Part shown: positions 23,776-33,100 of the stretch, piece by piece
Layout: each line of letters opens with the position of its first letter
Numbering within the stretch: the first letter of the stretch is position 1
Assembly (NCBI RefSeq): GCF_027244095.1
Contig: NC_069658.1
Span: 263,570,687-263,634,686, forward strand
Direction of reading: 5' to 3'
Origin: Hemicordylus capensis
Lineage: Eukaryota; Chordata; Lepidosauria; Squamata; Cordylidae
Length of the DNA: 64,000 nucleotides
The notes under the pieces: generated by a model
Database searches by the model: none
The model's input: only the letters and a program-made list of their open reading frames with translations
Told to the model about the DNA's origin: nothing
Made by a program: the position numbers and the translations under genes

Positions 23776-25505
23776 CCCTTTGCTTGTAAAGCGGAATCCT
23801 CACCGGATTCCCCTTTACAAGCATAGCCCCTTGAACTGCCAAACAAGTTCAAGTCGAATTTCAGTCGAATGGACCAGACCAGCCAGTCAGTTCAACCAAA
23901 ACAGTCCGCAGTCTACATTTCAGTCCGAATTCAGACCAAACCACAAAAAACTGTTTTGTGCACACCCGTCTTGAACCCAAATCTGAAGCAGACCTTCCCC
24001 AAAGCAAAATAATAAGGTAATTCTTTTAATATGCTAAGTGGTTCAAAGAAGTGGTTTAATAGTCAAATGTTCTGGAGATTCTAAGATAGAGACTATTTGT
24101 TTCATTCATTTGGTAAGATATTTATAACCTGCCTTAAAGCCCTCAAAAGGGCCCCAAAGCACTTACAAAACTCATTTAAAACATAAGTCAATAATGATGG
24201 AATTAAAAGTTAAAATGATATCAAAAATTATTAACAGCTAAAAAGATTTAACAATAACATAGGGATAATAAAAACTCAATTAAATGAGTTTTGTAAGTGC
24301 CCCAAAGCACTTACAAAACTCACTTAAAACATAAGTCAGTAATGATGGAATTAAAAGTTAAAGCAATATAAAAAATTATTACCAGCTAAAAAGATTGAAC
24401 AATAACATAGGGATAATAAAAACTCAATTTAAAAGTGGGGATGGAAATCAAACCAATTAGTTTTCATCGTGCTGGTAAATCATCAAGAGGGTGAGGAATG
24501 CTCCAGATGTCAAGAGGTTTCATAATCTGGAGCCATGGCTACCTGCTCCCCCTAGCAATGCCCAGCAATTTCAAGAAAAGTTCAGCACTGTGAAAGGATT
24601 GTGCCTGTAGTGAGCACTAGGTTTTTTTAAAGTAACATTAACACATGAAGACTGTCCCTCCCTCTCACTTTTTCTACCCTTTTTTTTCTTGCAGATTTGA
24701 TGAAATCATTGGAGGCTTTGATAAGCTGCCAAATGCCATATACGGAAATATTTCATACCCAGTGCATTTCAATGCCAGTGTGTTCCAGATAGAGCAGATG
24801 GGTGATAAAGTCAATGTGACTTACCAAAAATTAGGGAAAGCATTGTCAGAGATAGCTGATTATGCCATTGTTACCTCCACAGCAAGGGCCACACGGCTCA
24901 TCCACTTTGACCCACCTCTCTCGCTTAACAGAACACAAGCCTTGCGATCCATCCACTACACGAGCGCTACCAAGGTCTTCCTTGCTTGCACCAAGAAGTT
25001 CTGGGCTGTTGATGGCATTCGTGGTGGGAAGTCCATAACCGATCGTCCATCCCGATTCATCTACTATCTCTCCCATAACTTTACAAATTGCACTGGGCTT
25101 ATCTTGGCTTCCTATGTCTACAGCGATGACGCTGATTTCTTCCAGCCTCTCAGCAATGATAAAATAATTAGCATTGTCATGGATGACCTATCAGCTATTC
25201 ACCAGATGAACAAAGCAGAAATCCAAGATCTGTGTGGCTCCTCAGTGATAAAGCATTGGAGCCTGGATCCATATGCTATGAGTGGCTTTGCTGCCTTTCC
25301 CCCCTTCCAGTTTGCAGATTTTAGTAAGCTTTTCAGGGAGCCAGAAGGCAGGATTTATTTTGCTGGGGAGCACACCACCAATCGTCATGGTTGGTTAGAC
25401 AGCACAATATTGTCAGGTCTGAGGGCAGCAAAAGCTATACATCTCTTGTCTCAGAAGCAGCAGCAACAGTCAGGGATCCAACTGAAGAACAAAGATGAAC
25501 TTTAA
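6876..25505 (+). CDS. LAAO: L-amino-acid oxidase (LAAO family), six coding exons, C-terminal KDEL
   Basis: This gene encodes a flavoenzyme that oxidatively deaminates L-amino acids to keto acids, ammonia and hydrogen peroxide. Readable exons are 6876(or 6988)-7202, 9220-9332, 14507-14708, 20593-20661, 21362-21498 and 24695-25505; all junctions are AG/GT and phases agree. From the likely mature start (DTSPLQECF) the product is about 499 residues, close to snake-venom LAAO (about 498, from memory). Visible motifs are the FAD dinucleotide fold [22 protein letters not shown], the substrate arginine in GPMRLP, CTKKFW, SRFIYY and [15 protein letters not shown]. Eight N-glycosylation sequons are present, six in the last exon. 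The protein ends NKDEL, an ER retrieval signal. The start codon is uncertain. No disabling change was seen, so the gene looks functional. IL4I1 is the alternative family label, but the motifs read closer to LAAO. Confidence 0.93.
7203..9219 (+). other. LAAO intron (2.0 kb) with an interspersed repeat
   Basis: The donor is GTAAAG and the acceptor TTGTTTGCCTCCAG. It holds a purine-rich AGAAAGCAGAAAAG stretch (about 7500-7690), a degenerate short repeat near 8140-8230 and the roughly 300-bp repeat at 8618-8915. No other gene seen. Confidence 0.8.
8618..8915 (+). repeat. About 300-bp interspersed repeat (family A), copy 1
   Basis: It shares GCTGCCATATACTG, AGACTGGCAG, GGCTTCTCCAAGGTTGCAG and GGCAGACCCTGCTTAGC with copies at 27075-27375 and at 13443-14235. 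Copies have the same layout and similar length. The class is not recognised by me. Confidence 0.75.
9220..9332 (+). CDS. LAAO: LAAO exon: FAD/substrate segment
   Basis: It encodes [19 protein letters not shown] and then [18 protein letters not shown]. The glycine-rich GRVGGR contacts FAD in the family, and the Arg of GPMRLP aligns with the substrate-carboxylate arginine (Arg90 in the Calloselasma enzyme, from memory). The exon ends in phase 2 (CAC AG|GTAAG). Confidence 0.95.
9333..11362 (+). other. LAAO intron, first part; no gene
   Basis: This is intron sequence with low-level repeats. Near 9860-10000 the words GATGTCAGATGCA recur in a palindromic repeat also seen near 33840 and 54240. No coding signal. 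Confidence 0.7.
11363..11833. mobile_element. Non-autonomous hAT element, 471 bp
   Basis: The inverted ends TAGGGATGTGTACG and CGTGCACATCCCTA are flanked by a perfect 8-bp duplication GTTATGCC (11355-11362 and 11834-11841), the hAT signature. The interior is a long imperfect palindrome (GTACAAGTAGTC side against ACTATTTGTACTC side). No transposase frame. The clean duplication suggests a moderate age. Confidence 0.88.
12811..12898. repeat. Exact 44-bp tandem duplication
   Basis: The units 12811-12854 and 12855-12898 are identical by eye and begin CCAGTTTCAATGCC. Identity implies a recent event or an assembly artefact. Confidence 0.9.
13308..13440. mobile_element. Small MITE with CCCCGAAAATAAGAC ends
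   Basis: The left end TTTCCCCGAAAATAAGAC faces the right end GTCTTATTTTCGGGGAAA with about 100 bp between. This is a short foldback DNA transposon. Target duplication not resolved. Confidence 0.7.
13443..14235 (+). repeat. Family A repeat, copy 2, split by an inserted foldback element
   Basis: Family A sequence at 13443-13483 (GGAACATAGGAAGCTGCC) resumes at about 13986 (TTGTCTTCACAGACTGGC) and runs to about 14235. The intervening 13484-13985 is a separate foldback element, so the family A copy is the older. Confidence 0.75.
13484..13985. mobile_element. Multi-hairpin foldback element (family B), copy 1
   Basis: The ends GCTATTCTCACGATC and ATCGTGAGACCCGGC are roughly inverted. Inside lie several separate hairpins: AAAATCAGGCTAGG/CCTAGCCCAATTTTT, CATGCCCTGC/GCAGGGCATG, GGTTTGCAGAGCG/CGCAAACC and GGGCGGCC/GGCCGCCC. 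A second copy is at about 60508-60990. No coding frame; non-autonomous and probably hAT-type (about 8-bp duplicated target). Confidence 0.75.
14507..14708 (+). CDS. LAAO: LAAO exon: helical/substrate-domain segment
   Basis: It encodes [20 protein letters not shown], then [20 protein letters not shown] and [20 protein letters not shown]. It follows the CCCCAG acceptor in phase and ends NQ|GTTTGA, a weak but usable donor. One sequon (NLT) is present. The run matches the venom family almost residue for residue. Confidence 0.95.
14722..15275 (-). mobile_element. CR1 LINE 3' end
   Basis: On the minus strand it gives the CR1 tail: TAAACACCTGGAGCTATTTAG, the conserved [11 protein letters not shown] and [13 protein letters not shown] readings, and the terminal TTCTTATGTTCTTAAGG. 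It is a 5'-truncated copy about 550 bp long. Confidence 0.85.
15276..15837 (+). other. LAAO intron; nothing identified
   Basis: AT-rich sequence without recognisable genes or repeats. Confidence 0.5.
15987..16579 (-). mobile_element. Solo LTR, probably Gypsy/ERV-like (fossil)
   Basis: A 593-bp block has TG...CA ends with short inverted termini (TGTCATG and CGTGACA on the minus strand) and sits in the tandem repeat, with a diverged 5-bp target duplication. A TATA-like GATTATAAATC lies inside. No internal region is present, so this is a solo LTR. The diverged duplication suggests an old insertion. The family label is tentative. Confidence 0.65.
16803..17580. mobile_element. Non-autonomous hAT-like element, 778 bp, palindromic
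   Basis: The ends TAGGGTTGTGTGAACTGG and CATGCAACCCCTA are inverted, with a second inner inverted block GGTTTGGGGGTTCGGGTTAG. The flanking 8-mers CAATGGGG and CAGTGTTG are diverged copies of CAGTGGTG, the uninterrupted sequence in the host repeat. The core (CATGCTCAAATGGCC..., GGAAGCCCCCCAAAGGGG) is shared with the element at 45425-46385, which has different ends. Confidence 0.8.
17671..18402 (+). other. LAAO intron; nothing identified
   Basis: No gene and no clear repeat. It ends at the TA target (18401-18402) of the Tc1 element. Confidence 0.5.
18403..20023 (-). mobile_element. Tc1-like DNA transposon, nearly intact, 1621 bp
   Basis: The ends CAGGTGAAACTCGAAAAATT are inverted repeats of about 205 bp each, flanked by TA (18401-18402 and 20024-20025). 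I count three differences between the two arms (about 1.5%), so the insertion is young. The minus strand encodes a Tc1 transposase from [11 protein letters not shown] (19691) to the end at 18680, with a paired helix-turn-helix ([20 protein letters not shown]), the first catalytic Asp in LFSDESNF, the second in [12 protein letters not shown] and the Glu in [11 protein letters not shown]. One small frame-breaking insertion, apparently a 7-bp duplication near 19330-19345, interrupts the reading. Confidence 0.95.
18680..19691 (-). pseudogene. Tc1 transposase gene, one frame break
   Basis: The product would cut and reinsert the element through a DDE nuclease. The N-terminal part (19691 down to about 19345) and C-terminal part (about 19330 down to 18680) are each open but in different frames. 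The length, about 335 codons overall, is normal for Tc1. The first methionine [10 protein letters not shown] matches the usual start of this subgroup. As it stands the copy cannot make a full transposase. Confidence 0.9.
20195..20425 (-). mobile_element. tRNA-derived SINE
   Basis: On the minus strand it begins near CCACCTAATGGTGCAGCGGG (A-box region) and has the B box GGTTCAAATCC, then runs into TATCGGGCAGCAGCGATATAG and the tail CTCTATGGTCACCAGGG. These are RNA polymerase III internal promoter marks. Confidence 0.75.
20593..20661 (+). CDS. LAAO: LAAO exon: glycosylated short exon
   Basis: It encodes [20 protein letters not shown] then STK, between acceptor TTCATCTCAG and donor GTAATA, both phase 0. 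TNCSY contains the sequon matching Asn172 of venom LAAO (from memory). Confidence 0.94.
20662..21361 (+). other. LAAO intron; A-rich repeat
   Basis: It contains a short repeat near 20840-20960 with CTCCCAAGGTGACATA and an A/T-rich AATACAATATAAAAATAC tract. No gene. Confidence 0.6.
21362..21498 (+). CDS. LAAO: LAAO exon: active-site segment lacking the proposed catalytic His
   Basis: It encodes [40 protein letters not shown] and FSYSER, between TTCCCTTAAAG and GTAAGT. Venom enzymes read ...ESLKHDDIFAYEKRF here (from memory), where the His is His223; this protein has [13 protein letters not shown], so Ser replaces His. The flanking [13 protein letters not shown] is fully conserved, so the alignment is firm. 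Confidence 0.95.
21499..22057 (+). other. LAAO intron; AT-rich simple sequence
   Basis: It contains ACTATTACTACTACTACC and an AATAAATAAATAATT stretch with the repeat tail CTGCTCGCAACACAATAAAA. No gene. Confidence 0.6.
22058..23073. mobile_element. GC-rich element with hairpin terminal repeats, copy 2 (both ends)
   Basis: The left terminus ACTAGCCAACCCGCACAGAG plus CATCTGTGCGCTCTTTGGGG and the right terminus CCCCAAAGAGCGCACAAATG plus CTCTGTGCGGGATCGGCTTGT form inverted repeats of about 45 bp, each with an internal hairpin. The inside is a C/T-rich tract and a GC-rich half. It lies in an LAAO intron in reverse orientation to copy 1. Flanks are AT-rich and no target duplication is clear. No transposase; class unknown. 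Confidence 0.75.
23225..23985. repeat. Foldback element interrupted by an L2-like tail and (GATA)n
   Basis: Left-arm words (GTTCAAGGAGCTATGCTTGT) and right-arm words (ACAAGCATAGCCCCTTGAAC) are reverse complements. Perfect palindromes GCTTGTAAAGGGGAATCC/GGATTCCCCTTTACAAGC occur near 23448-23487. In the middle, 23580-23705 reads as a LINE tail ending GGCGGTATATTAGATAG, followed by the GATA array. Confidence 0.6.
23706..23775. repeat. (GATA)n microsatellite, about 17 units
   Basis: An uninterrupted GATA tract of about 70 bp after an L2-type GTATATTAGATAG tail, as expected when a LINE tail seeds a microsatellite. Confidence 0.95.
24150..24430. repeat. About 137-bp tandem duplication in an LAAO intron
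   Basis: The segments from CCCCAAAGCACTTACAAAAC near 24153 and near 24300 run in parallel through AACATAGGGATAATAAAAAC with few differences. Confidence 0.85.
24695..25505 (+). CDS. LAAO: LAAO last exon, ending in KDEL
   Basis: It completes the Arg codon from the previous exon and encodes [17 protein letters not shown] to the stop at 25503-25505. Conserved pieces are [79 protein letters not shown] and [18 protein letters not shown]. Sequons are NIS, NAS, NVT, NRT, NFT and NCT. The last residues [10 protein letters not shown] align with the venom ending GIHLSNDNEL (from memory), so the KDEL is at the native C-terminus and not a misread. Confidence 0.96.
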
Positions 25506-25885
25506 CAGAAATACTGCAAAAGAAGAAATGTCATTTAAAAGGTATGTCTGCACATTATACTGTCACAGTAGTTAAGATGAGGAGTTGTTTCAACATTCTG
25601 CGGTTATAATCCCTGAACATTCTATTGGTCATAAAAATCTAAACTGTAAGTCCAATGTTCCTGAAAGTTTGCAGACATTAACTGGGTGACAAGCAACACC
25701 ACCCCTTGAAATCTGCTGCAGATCTGATGTAAAATGGCTGAGATGCAGCAGTTTAATAATTTACCCTTAAACACTAGAAAAAAAGTGTTGGCCACTTTTA
25801 TGCATCAGATAAGTATCTTATCATTTTAACATCCCTTCATTTTTAAAAAAGGTATATACTGAAGCATAATTCTGTGTTGCTTTGA

Positions 25886-25891
25886 AATAAA
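25886..25891 (+). terminator. Likely LAAO polyadenylation signal
   Basis: AATAAA lies 381 bp after the stop codon, the first canonical signal seen downstream. Confidence 0.6.
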
Positions 25892-27074
25892 AATCATTCC
25901 AATATTTCCTGAGCTATTAGCCTCAGAAGTTCCTATAAATCAGACCAAGTCAACTAAGGGCACAGATAAGCAATTTTACCCACTGAGAGTTCTGAAGCTA
26001 GAATTGGGAGAGATAAATCCTGGTAAATTCTGGAGAGTGATTTCCCAGTTCCAAATGTAGCTGCCTGACAGAAAGGGTCTAGGAACACCTGAACAGTTCA
26101 ACGATTCCCTTTCTACTCCCCTTCCTTTTTTGGCCTTTTGTTTTCTCTCTCTGCTCTCTTTCTTTTTTCTCTTACCTGCACCAAAGGGGAAGCAAGCCCC
26201 CTAAGCAAAGCTTGGAAAACATTACTGAGATGCACATAAGATCAGGACCAACAGAGAACCTAGGCAATAATTCCTAGGTCTTTTCCATCTCCACCCCAGC
26301 CCCTCAGCAGAGCCTAGAAGAAATTACTGGGGGGCAGGGGGTAGATCTCTGGGACTTAATTCTGTGGAAGAAGCATGTGTAGAATTGTGATCAAGGACTC
26401 CAAGCTAGGAATCTCCAAAGAAGTGGAGCAAGAATATTCTACAAACCACACCCATTCACTACCAACAAACTAGTATTCTGGTGTAAACTGTCATTAAATA
26501 TACGTGGAATTCAAATTGCAAAGAGCATCACTTGCCCATACTGAAGAAGTGACACCTCCATATTAATAAGCAGCTTGGCTCTGACATAGAACCTCCATGT
26601 TCAAGTGCAGTCAATGCCAGAATACTAGTTTGTTGGCAATGGGTGAAAATGGTGTGTTGGGTTTCCTTGCTGTACTTCTTTGGAGCTTCCTAGAAGCATG
26701 TGGTTGAACATTTTGGGAAAGAGGATGCTGGATTGGAGTACATGCCCAGCAAATCTCTTTTCAAGCAACATTTTGAAGACTGATCATACAATTCTATATA
26801 GTGGTGTGCATGGACTGTGGTTATAGTATCTTTTTGGAGCAGGAACTTGAAGAAAGAGGAGAGCAGGTTCTTACCTGCTTTCCACTGCCCCATGAAGCTT
26901 CCTGCTAGGACAGTGTGCATGCCAAGTACTCCAGCGCATGCCAAGTATTCCCGCATGGTGCCAGCACACACATGGCATTGCTGCCAGCACACACATGGCA
27001 TCATTATTGACTTATGTTTTAAATGGCATACTTGGGACGTGTGCTGCCCCAGCAGGAAGCTGCATGGGGTGGAA
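25892..27074. other. Intergenic; foldback repeat near 26395-26705
   Basis: Two arms, CCAAAGAAGTGGAGCAAG... with CCAACAAACTAGTATTCTGG (about 26410-26485) and its reverse complement (about 26615-26690), make an inverted repeat of about 300 bp. No gene. Confidence 0.6.
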
Positions 27075-27375
27075 CATAGGAACATAGAAAGCTGCCATAT
27101 ACTGAGTTAGACCATTGGCCTATCTAGCTCAGTATTGTCTTCACAGACTGGCAGCGGCTTCTCCAAGGTTGCAGACAGGAATCTCTCTCAGCCCTATCTT
27201 GGAAAAGCCAGGGAGGGAACTTGAAACCTTCTGCTCTTCCCAGAGCAACTCCATCCCCTCAGGGGAATATCTTATAGTGCTCACACATCAAGTCTTCCTT
27301 TCACATGAAACCAGAACGGACCCTGCTTAGCTAAGGGGACAAGTCATGCTTGCTACCACAAGACCAGCTCTCCTT
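27075..27375 (+). repeat. Family A interspersed repeat, copy 3
   Basis: The fullest copy here: GGAACATAGAAAGCTGCC to CTTGCTACCACAAGACC. It shares the layout of copies at 8618 and 13443. Confidence 0.8.
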
Positions 27376-27479
27376 TCTGGGTGGCGGAAAGGAGGTAAGA
27401 ACCAGCTCTCCTCTTAAAGTTCCCACTCCCTGCTCCCATAAGGTGCTTGAACCAGTTTGAACCACAGTTTGTGCACACC

Positions 27480-28745
27480 TTTAGTTCTATATGCACACTT
27501 CTAAGGGAGTAAGCTTCACTCACAAACCTTTTGGAGTTCTGTACCAGAGGACTGGAGAGTAGCAAATGTAACACTGATTTTCAAAAAGAGATCCATGTGC
27601 GATCCGGGAAATTACAGGCCGGTTAGCCTAATGTCTGTTCCCGGCAAATTGATGGGAAGCATCCTCAAGGATAGAATGGTAAAGCACATAGAAGAACAGG
27701 CCCTGCTGGGAGAGAACCAGCATGGCTTCTGCAAAGGTAAATCTTGCCTCACCAACCTTTTGGAGTTATTTGAGAGTGTAAACAAATGTGTGGATCAAGG
27801 TGATCCAGTTGACGTAGTATACCTGGACTTCCAAAAAGCTTTCAACAAAGTTCCTCATCAAAGACTCCTGAGGAAACTTAGCGGTCATGGGATAAGGGGA
27901 CAAGTACATGTGTAGATTGCTAACTGGTTAAAAGACAGGAAACAGAGGGTAGGTCTAAATGAAGAGTTTTCACAATGGAGGGAAGTAAGAAGTGGGTTCC
28001 CCCAGGGATCTGTACTGGGACCAGTGCTTTTTCATTTATTCATAAATGATCTAGAAGCAGGGGTAAGCAGCGAGGTGGCCAAGTTTGCAGATGATACCAA
28101 ACTCTTTCGGGTAGTGAAATCCAAAACTGATTGTGAGGAGCTGCAAAAGGATCTCTCCAAACTGGGGGGAGTTGGTGACAAAGTATCAAATGCGGTTCAA
28201 TGTTGGCAAGTGTAAGGTGATGCACATTGGGACGAAAAACCCCAACTTCAAGTATATGCTGATGGAATCTGAGCTTTTGGTGACTGACCAGGAGAGGGAT
28301 CTTGGGGTCGTGGTGGACAGCTCGTTGAAAGTGTCGACTCAATGTGCAGCAGCTGTGAAAAAGGCCAATTCCATGGTAGGGATCATTAGGAAGGGGACTG
28401 AAAATAAAATGGCTAATATTATCATGCCCTTATACAAAACTGTGGTGCGGCCACACCTGGAGTACTGCATACAGTTCTGGTCACCACATCTTAAGAAGGA
28501 CATTGTAGAACTGGAAAAGGTGCAGAAGAGGGCAACCAAGATGATCAGGGCCCTAGAGCACCTTCCTTATGAGGCAAACCTACAACAACTGGGGCTTTTT
28601 AGTTTAGAAAAAAGACGACTGCAGGGAGACATGATAGAGGTCTATAAAATCATGCATGTGTGGAGAAAGTGGATAGAGAGAAATTCTCCTCCCTCTCACA
28701 TAACACTAGAACCAGGTGTTATCCCATGAAATTGATTGCCAGGAA
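27480..28745 (+). mobile_element. CR1 LINE, reverse transcriptase part, broken
   Basis: It encodes CDPGNYRPVSLMSVPGKLMG, YLDFQKAFNKVPHQRLL, GFPQGSVLGPVLFHLFINDL, KFADDTKLFRVV and HLEYCIQFWSPHLKKDI, the usual order of CR1 RT motifs with the FADD catalytic pair. There is a stop at about 27915 and a frame shift near 28190. It is 5'-truncated and stops at 28745 before the conserved tail. Confidence 0.93.
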
Positions 28746-29635
28746 TAAGTAAGTAAATTTATAACGGTCCTTAGACCAGCTTAACATTTAAAATAATACA
28801 AATATAATTTACAAAATATTCAAATTGCTAATACAAGCTCTACGAAGTTTGGATGCAACAGAACAGAACCTGGCCATATTTATAGAAGTAACAAGTTTAG
28901 AATTTGACAGTAAAAAATCCAAATAAAATTGATCTGTATGGCCAGGATGGTTCTTTAAGAGAGGAGCAATAAACTTAATACGAGCATCCCTATAAAACTG
29001 ACAATACAGACTAACATGAAGAACTGACTCTATATCTCCTGAGCCACAAGGGCAACGACACAATGCATATGGAACTCATTTATATTTCCCGTCTAGGAGT
29101 GCAGAGGGAAGGGCGTTCAAACGAGCAACGGTCAGTGCTCTCCTAAACTTAGGTAAAAACATATGATCTAAGTATTCAGCCAGTTTGTGGCTGAAGTTTT
29201 GAGGGCCTATATAGATTCCCCTTGGTAGTCGAGCATACTCCTCCTGCAGATCTATGTCGAATAGTCGTTGCCTAACAAAACATAATGACTGATCTAAACC
29301 ACTCCCTATAAGGTTTTCTTGGGACGTGCCCAGTTGATGCAATTTCGTCTTTAGAGCTATTTCTCATTTACAGGTAGATGTAAAGCTGTCAATTAATAGT
29401 AAAGGCGCTAAACTGACTGGGAAGAAAACCAAATGCAGCCAGAATCTGATTATACAAAACCAGATTTTCATTTTCAAGGTGGTAACCCCAACCTCTCTAC
29501 AGATAGCCATGTTAGCTGTGCCCCTGGGGGCTTGAAGGATGGCCCTTAAGAATTTTGTTTGGACTGCTTCTAAGATTGTAAAATTATCAAAAGGCCCAAT
29601 TTGTGCGCCATAAAGAATTTGAGGGTATATTTTAG
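28746..29635 (-). mobile_element. Non-LTR retrotransposon C-terminal piece (CCHC end), clade uncertain
   Basis: On the minus strand it gives RRALTVARLNALPSALLDGK and, in another frame, CRCPCGSGDIESVLHVSLYC then QFYRDARIKFIAPLL, the Cys/His end domain of a CR1/L2/Vingi-like LINE. It is related to the piece at 57874-58326. The 3' end is an A/T-rich TTACTTACTTATT tail at about 28746. Confidence 0.75.
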
Positions 29636-30197
29636 CCTAATAAGCTGAGAAGGTATCTTTTTTCTAAACTAAACACCTGGGGCTATTTAGTATAGAAAAA
29701 AGGCGACTGCGCAGGGAAACATGATAGAGGTCTATTAAATCATGCATGGTGTGGAGAAAGTGGATAGAGAGAAATTTTTCCCCCTCTCCCATAACACTAG
29801 AACCAGGGGTCATCCCATGAAATTGATTGCAGGGAAATCTAGGACCACCAAACGGAAGTACTTTTTCACACAACGCATAATGAACTTGTGGAATTCTCTG
29901 CCATGAGATGTGGTGACAGCCAATAAGCTGGATGGCTTTAAGAGGGATTTAGATAACTTCATGGAGGAGAGGTCTATCATCGGCTACTAGCCGGAGGGCT
30001 AAAGGCCACCTCCAGCCTCAAAGGCAGGATGCCTCTGAGTACCAGTTGCAGGGAGTAACAGCAGGAGAGAGGGCATGCCCTCAACTCCTGCCTGTAGGCT
30101 TCCAGCAGCATCTGGTGGGCCACTATGTGAAACAGGATGCTGGACTAGATGGGCCTTGGGCCTGATCCAGCAGGGCTGTTCTGATGTTCTTATTGTT
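29636..30197 (+). mobile_element. CR1 LINE 3' end
   Basis: It runs from TAAACACCTGGGGCTATTTAG through GTACTTTTTCACACAACGCA and GATGGGCCTTGGGCCTGATC to the terminal GTTCTGATGTTCTTATTG. It repeats about 150 bp already present at the end of the CR1 at 27480-28745, so it is a separate copy, not a continuation. Confidence 0.85.
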
Positions 30198-33100
30198 CAC
30201 TGAACTCAGTCGGACTTGAGTTTGTTCTCTCTTTCCAAATAAAGAGGAAACAACTGTACAACTGGAGAAGTGTACTCTGTTTTTGCTCAGAGGTTATGCC
30301 TTCTCTGTACAGCTTTTAAAATATACTGTTTTCTAGACAGCACAGAATAAAGAGAGAGGCACTAATAAGTGTCATTAAATCAAACTACAGCTATAATGGA
30401 AGAAGTAGAAAGCTAAGGCCAGAACCACGAGCCTGAAGCAACTGTTGAGCAACCTTTCCTCCACCTTCTCATCAGTGGCATAACCCTAATTGGGTGGGCG
30501 TTTTCCAAGATCATGGGGGGCACCCTGAGAAGAAGGGTCGCTGAGGGCCCCTCATCTGTTGCCTGCTCAACCCTCTCCTGGTGCTCGTGAGAGCAATGGG
30601 CTCATTCAGCCCCTTAACATCGCTCCAGCCAGCTGGAAAGTGGCGGTGGCAGGCAGCTGCCAGGAGGAAGAGAGAGAGAACAGCACAAAGTGCTGGTGTG
30701 GGGGGCTTTGTGGTGGTGGTGGGGTGTTGGCAGCTGCCACCAAAAATATTATTTTTAGAAATTCAGCCGTGCTTGTCATGGCAAAAAAATTTGGGCGGGG
30801 GGGGCACATGTTCATTTATTGAACTCTGGTGCCCCTTCTGTCTTTACTGCTTCCCAGGGCCTGCTTTACAGGAAGAGAGAGAGGGCCCATCCCGCTCCTT
30901 TAAGGCTTGGAAACCCAAGAATCTGGGGGCTTGTTGACCACTAGTAGGCCATAAAACAGAATATGAGTGTAAGCATCCGTGGTTTTAAAAAAAGGCACAA
31001 TTCTGAGAGGATTCAGGTGGCCTGAGCATAAGATCCTCCGCAGGAGGATCCAGATGCTGATAAGCTTATATATTAAGTATGTCAGGTATGAGGGGTTTCC
31101 ACCTGACTGTTTAAGCTGGGATTGTGTAGCTAATAATTATTATGTTTATTCTATAGCTTGTTACTGTATTTATAATTGTGTTTAAGCAAACATATTGTGG
31201 AGCAATTCTGAGATAATTCAAAGGGGTGAGGCAGGAGTTTTTCTCAGGAGGATCCAGAGAGCAGCCTGTGTTAAGGCCTATTGATGAACCTATACATTAT
31301 TAACTATTTCAGGAGACAGCAGCAAAAATATCTCTCAACACCATTCGGAAGGGATTTGAAACAAGCAGAGGAGCTATGTGATTTGCGGGATATTTCTGGG
31401 AAGACAATCCTTCATTTTGAAAACTGAGTGAAAAGCATTTGTGTAGTGTTAGGGTTGGTGGTATTGACCATTGTTACATGTGTGTTTCCAAAAAATAAAA
31501 ATGTAGTACAAATTTGAAGTGAACAACACATATTGTCTGCTTATTGTTTCTTCTTCATTCACTGCTGTAGCAATTACTGATAATTGCAAGGTGGGACCGC
31601 ACTTCCATTTTAACTGAATCCACTAATTTTGTTTAATTGTATATTTTATTTTATTTTTTAAAAATGTGACATTGAAGGGGCTAAATTTTTGGCCAACATT
31701 TGGTTTGAGGACTCACATGATTATCACATTGTTTTGTGATTTGTGGCAATTTATAGAATGACTTTAATCAAAATTGAATTCTGTACACTGTACAATTTGG
31801 ACACCAATTGCTCTGTCAGCCTGAGTGGAGTGTTGTCAACTGTGCCTGATACTCAGTTAAAATACCTTCCATTTGGGAAGGCCCAAGAGGCTTGTTTGGG
31901 GGTGGAAAATTCCAGTTTCTTATTCCTAAGTGTGGGCTGGAGGCATCATTGTGAAATTGTGTTTTGCAAAATCAGCACTTTGCATCAGACAGAATGCCTG
32001 TGCATGTTGAAGGGAACAGTCTTTGTCAGGACCCACCCAGATTCTGACCTGGAGACCCGGAAGGATGAAGAGGATGCCCCAATCTACATTCCCAAGCCCC
32101 CTGGAACCAACAGACCCTGAACAGCCAGAGCTTGTCACGCCTCCTACATTCAGTACCTTGGAGGAACCCTAGAACTCCATCGATTGGTGTTCCTCAGCAG
32201 GCTCCTGTCCTGTTCCCAGAACCTCTCCATTGCCCCCAGGACGCTAGGAGCAGGGGGGCAAACTCTACCTCAGAAGAAGTGTTTGCTTGACTGCTTTAGA
32301 CCTCCTTCCTAATGGGCCTACTGAGGAAGGGGTGGGAGACAGCTCAGGCATCTCTTTTTGGATCAGGGCCCACTTGACTTCCAGGAAAGGGTGGGGCTCC
32401 TATATAGCCCCACCTGCACCTAGATTTTCCTAGTTCCAAGAAACAGCTGTTTCTTGGACTCTTACTTCCAGCTGCCTCATTGCTAGACGTGGGTGAAGAA
32501 AGCCCTCCAGTCATGGAACCATATGATGCAGGGTAGGCCAAAGTTTATCTGGGCATGGAAGGATACATAAACTTCAGTTCCTTATGTAGGCTGCACATGC
32601 AGCTCTGTGACGTGTTGGACCAGGAACTGAGAACTAGTAAGCAACTCTTGTAGAGACTCTATGGCCAACTGTCGTATAGCCGATGATTTTCACTTTCATG
32701 GCAAACAGGATGATTCATTACTACACATTGGCTGGGAGGGGAGTTCATACAAGGGAACAATTTACAGCGACAGAACAGAAGGTGCTGTTCATACAGCCAA
32801 TGGAATTATTCAGCTTTTGCTCCTGATCATGCAGTTTCTGCACATTATATGCATCCTAAAAAAAAAAGTAGCACTTTGGTGCAGTGCTCAAAATGGCTTA
32901 ACTTTAAGCACGTCCTGCTGCAGTGAAGCCGCCCTTCTAGGAAAGCTCCTGATAAACATGGTTTGAACATGGAATATATTCAGAAATACTGTCTGTAGAA
33001 TTCTGATAAGGCCAACTTATCTCTGTGGATGTTCTACATAGTTTGCACTGGTGGCACAGTGCCAGAGGATTGGCTAGCAAATCAAGTAAGCATGGCTGTA

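Noticed and set aside
28600-29900. Single CR1 split by the element at 28746-29635
   Set aside because: About 150 bp of CR1 sequence is present on both sides of the element, so two CR1 copies fit better than one interrupted copy.
32020-32660. Possible second solo LTR
   Set aside because: TG-type start and TATA-like word are suggestive, but no matching end or target duplication was found, so it is not listed as a separate feature.
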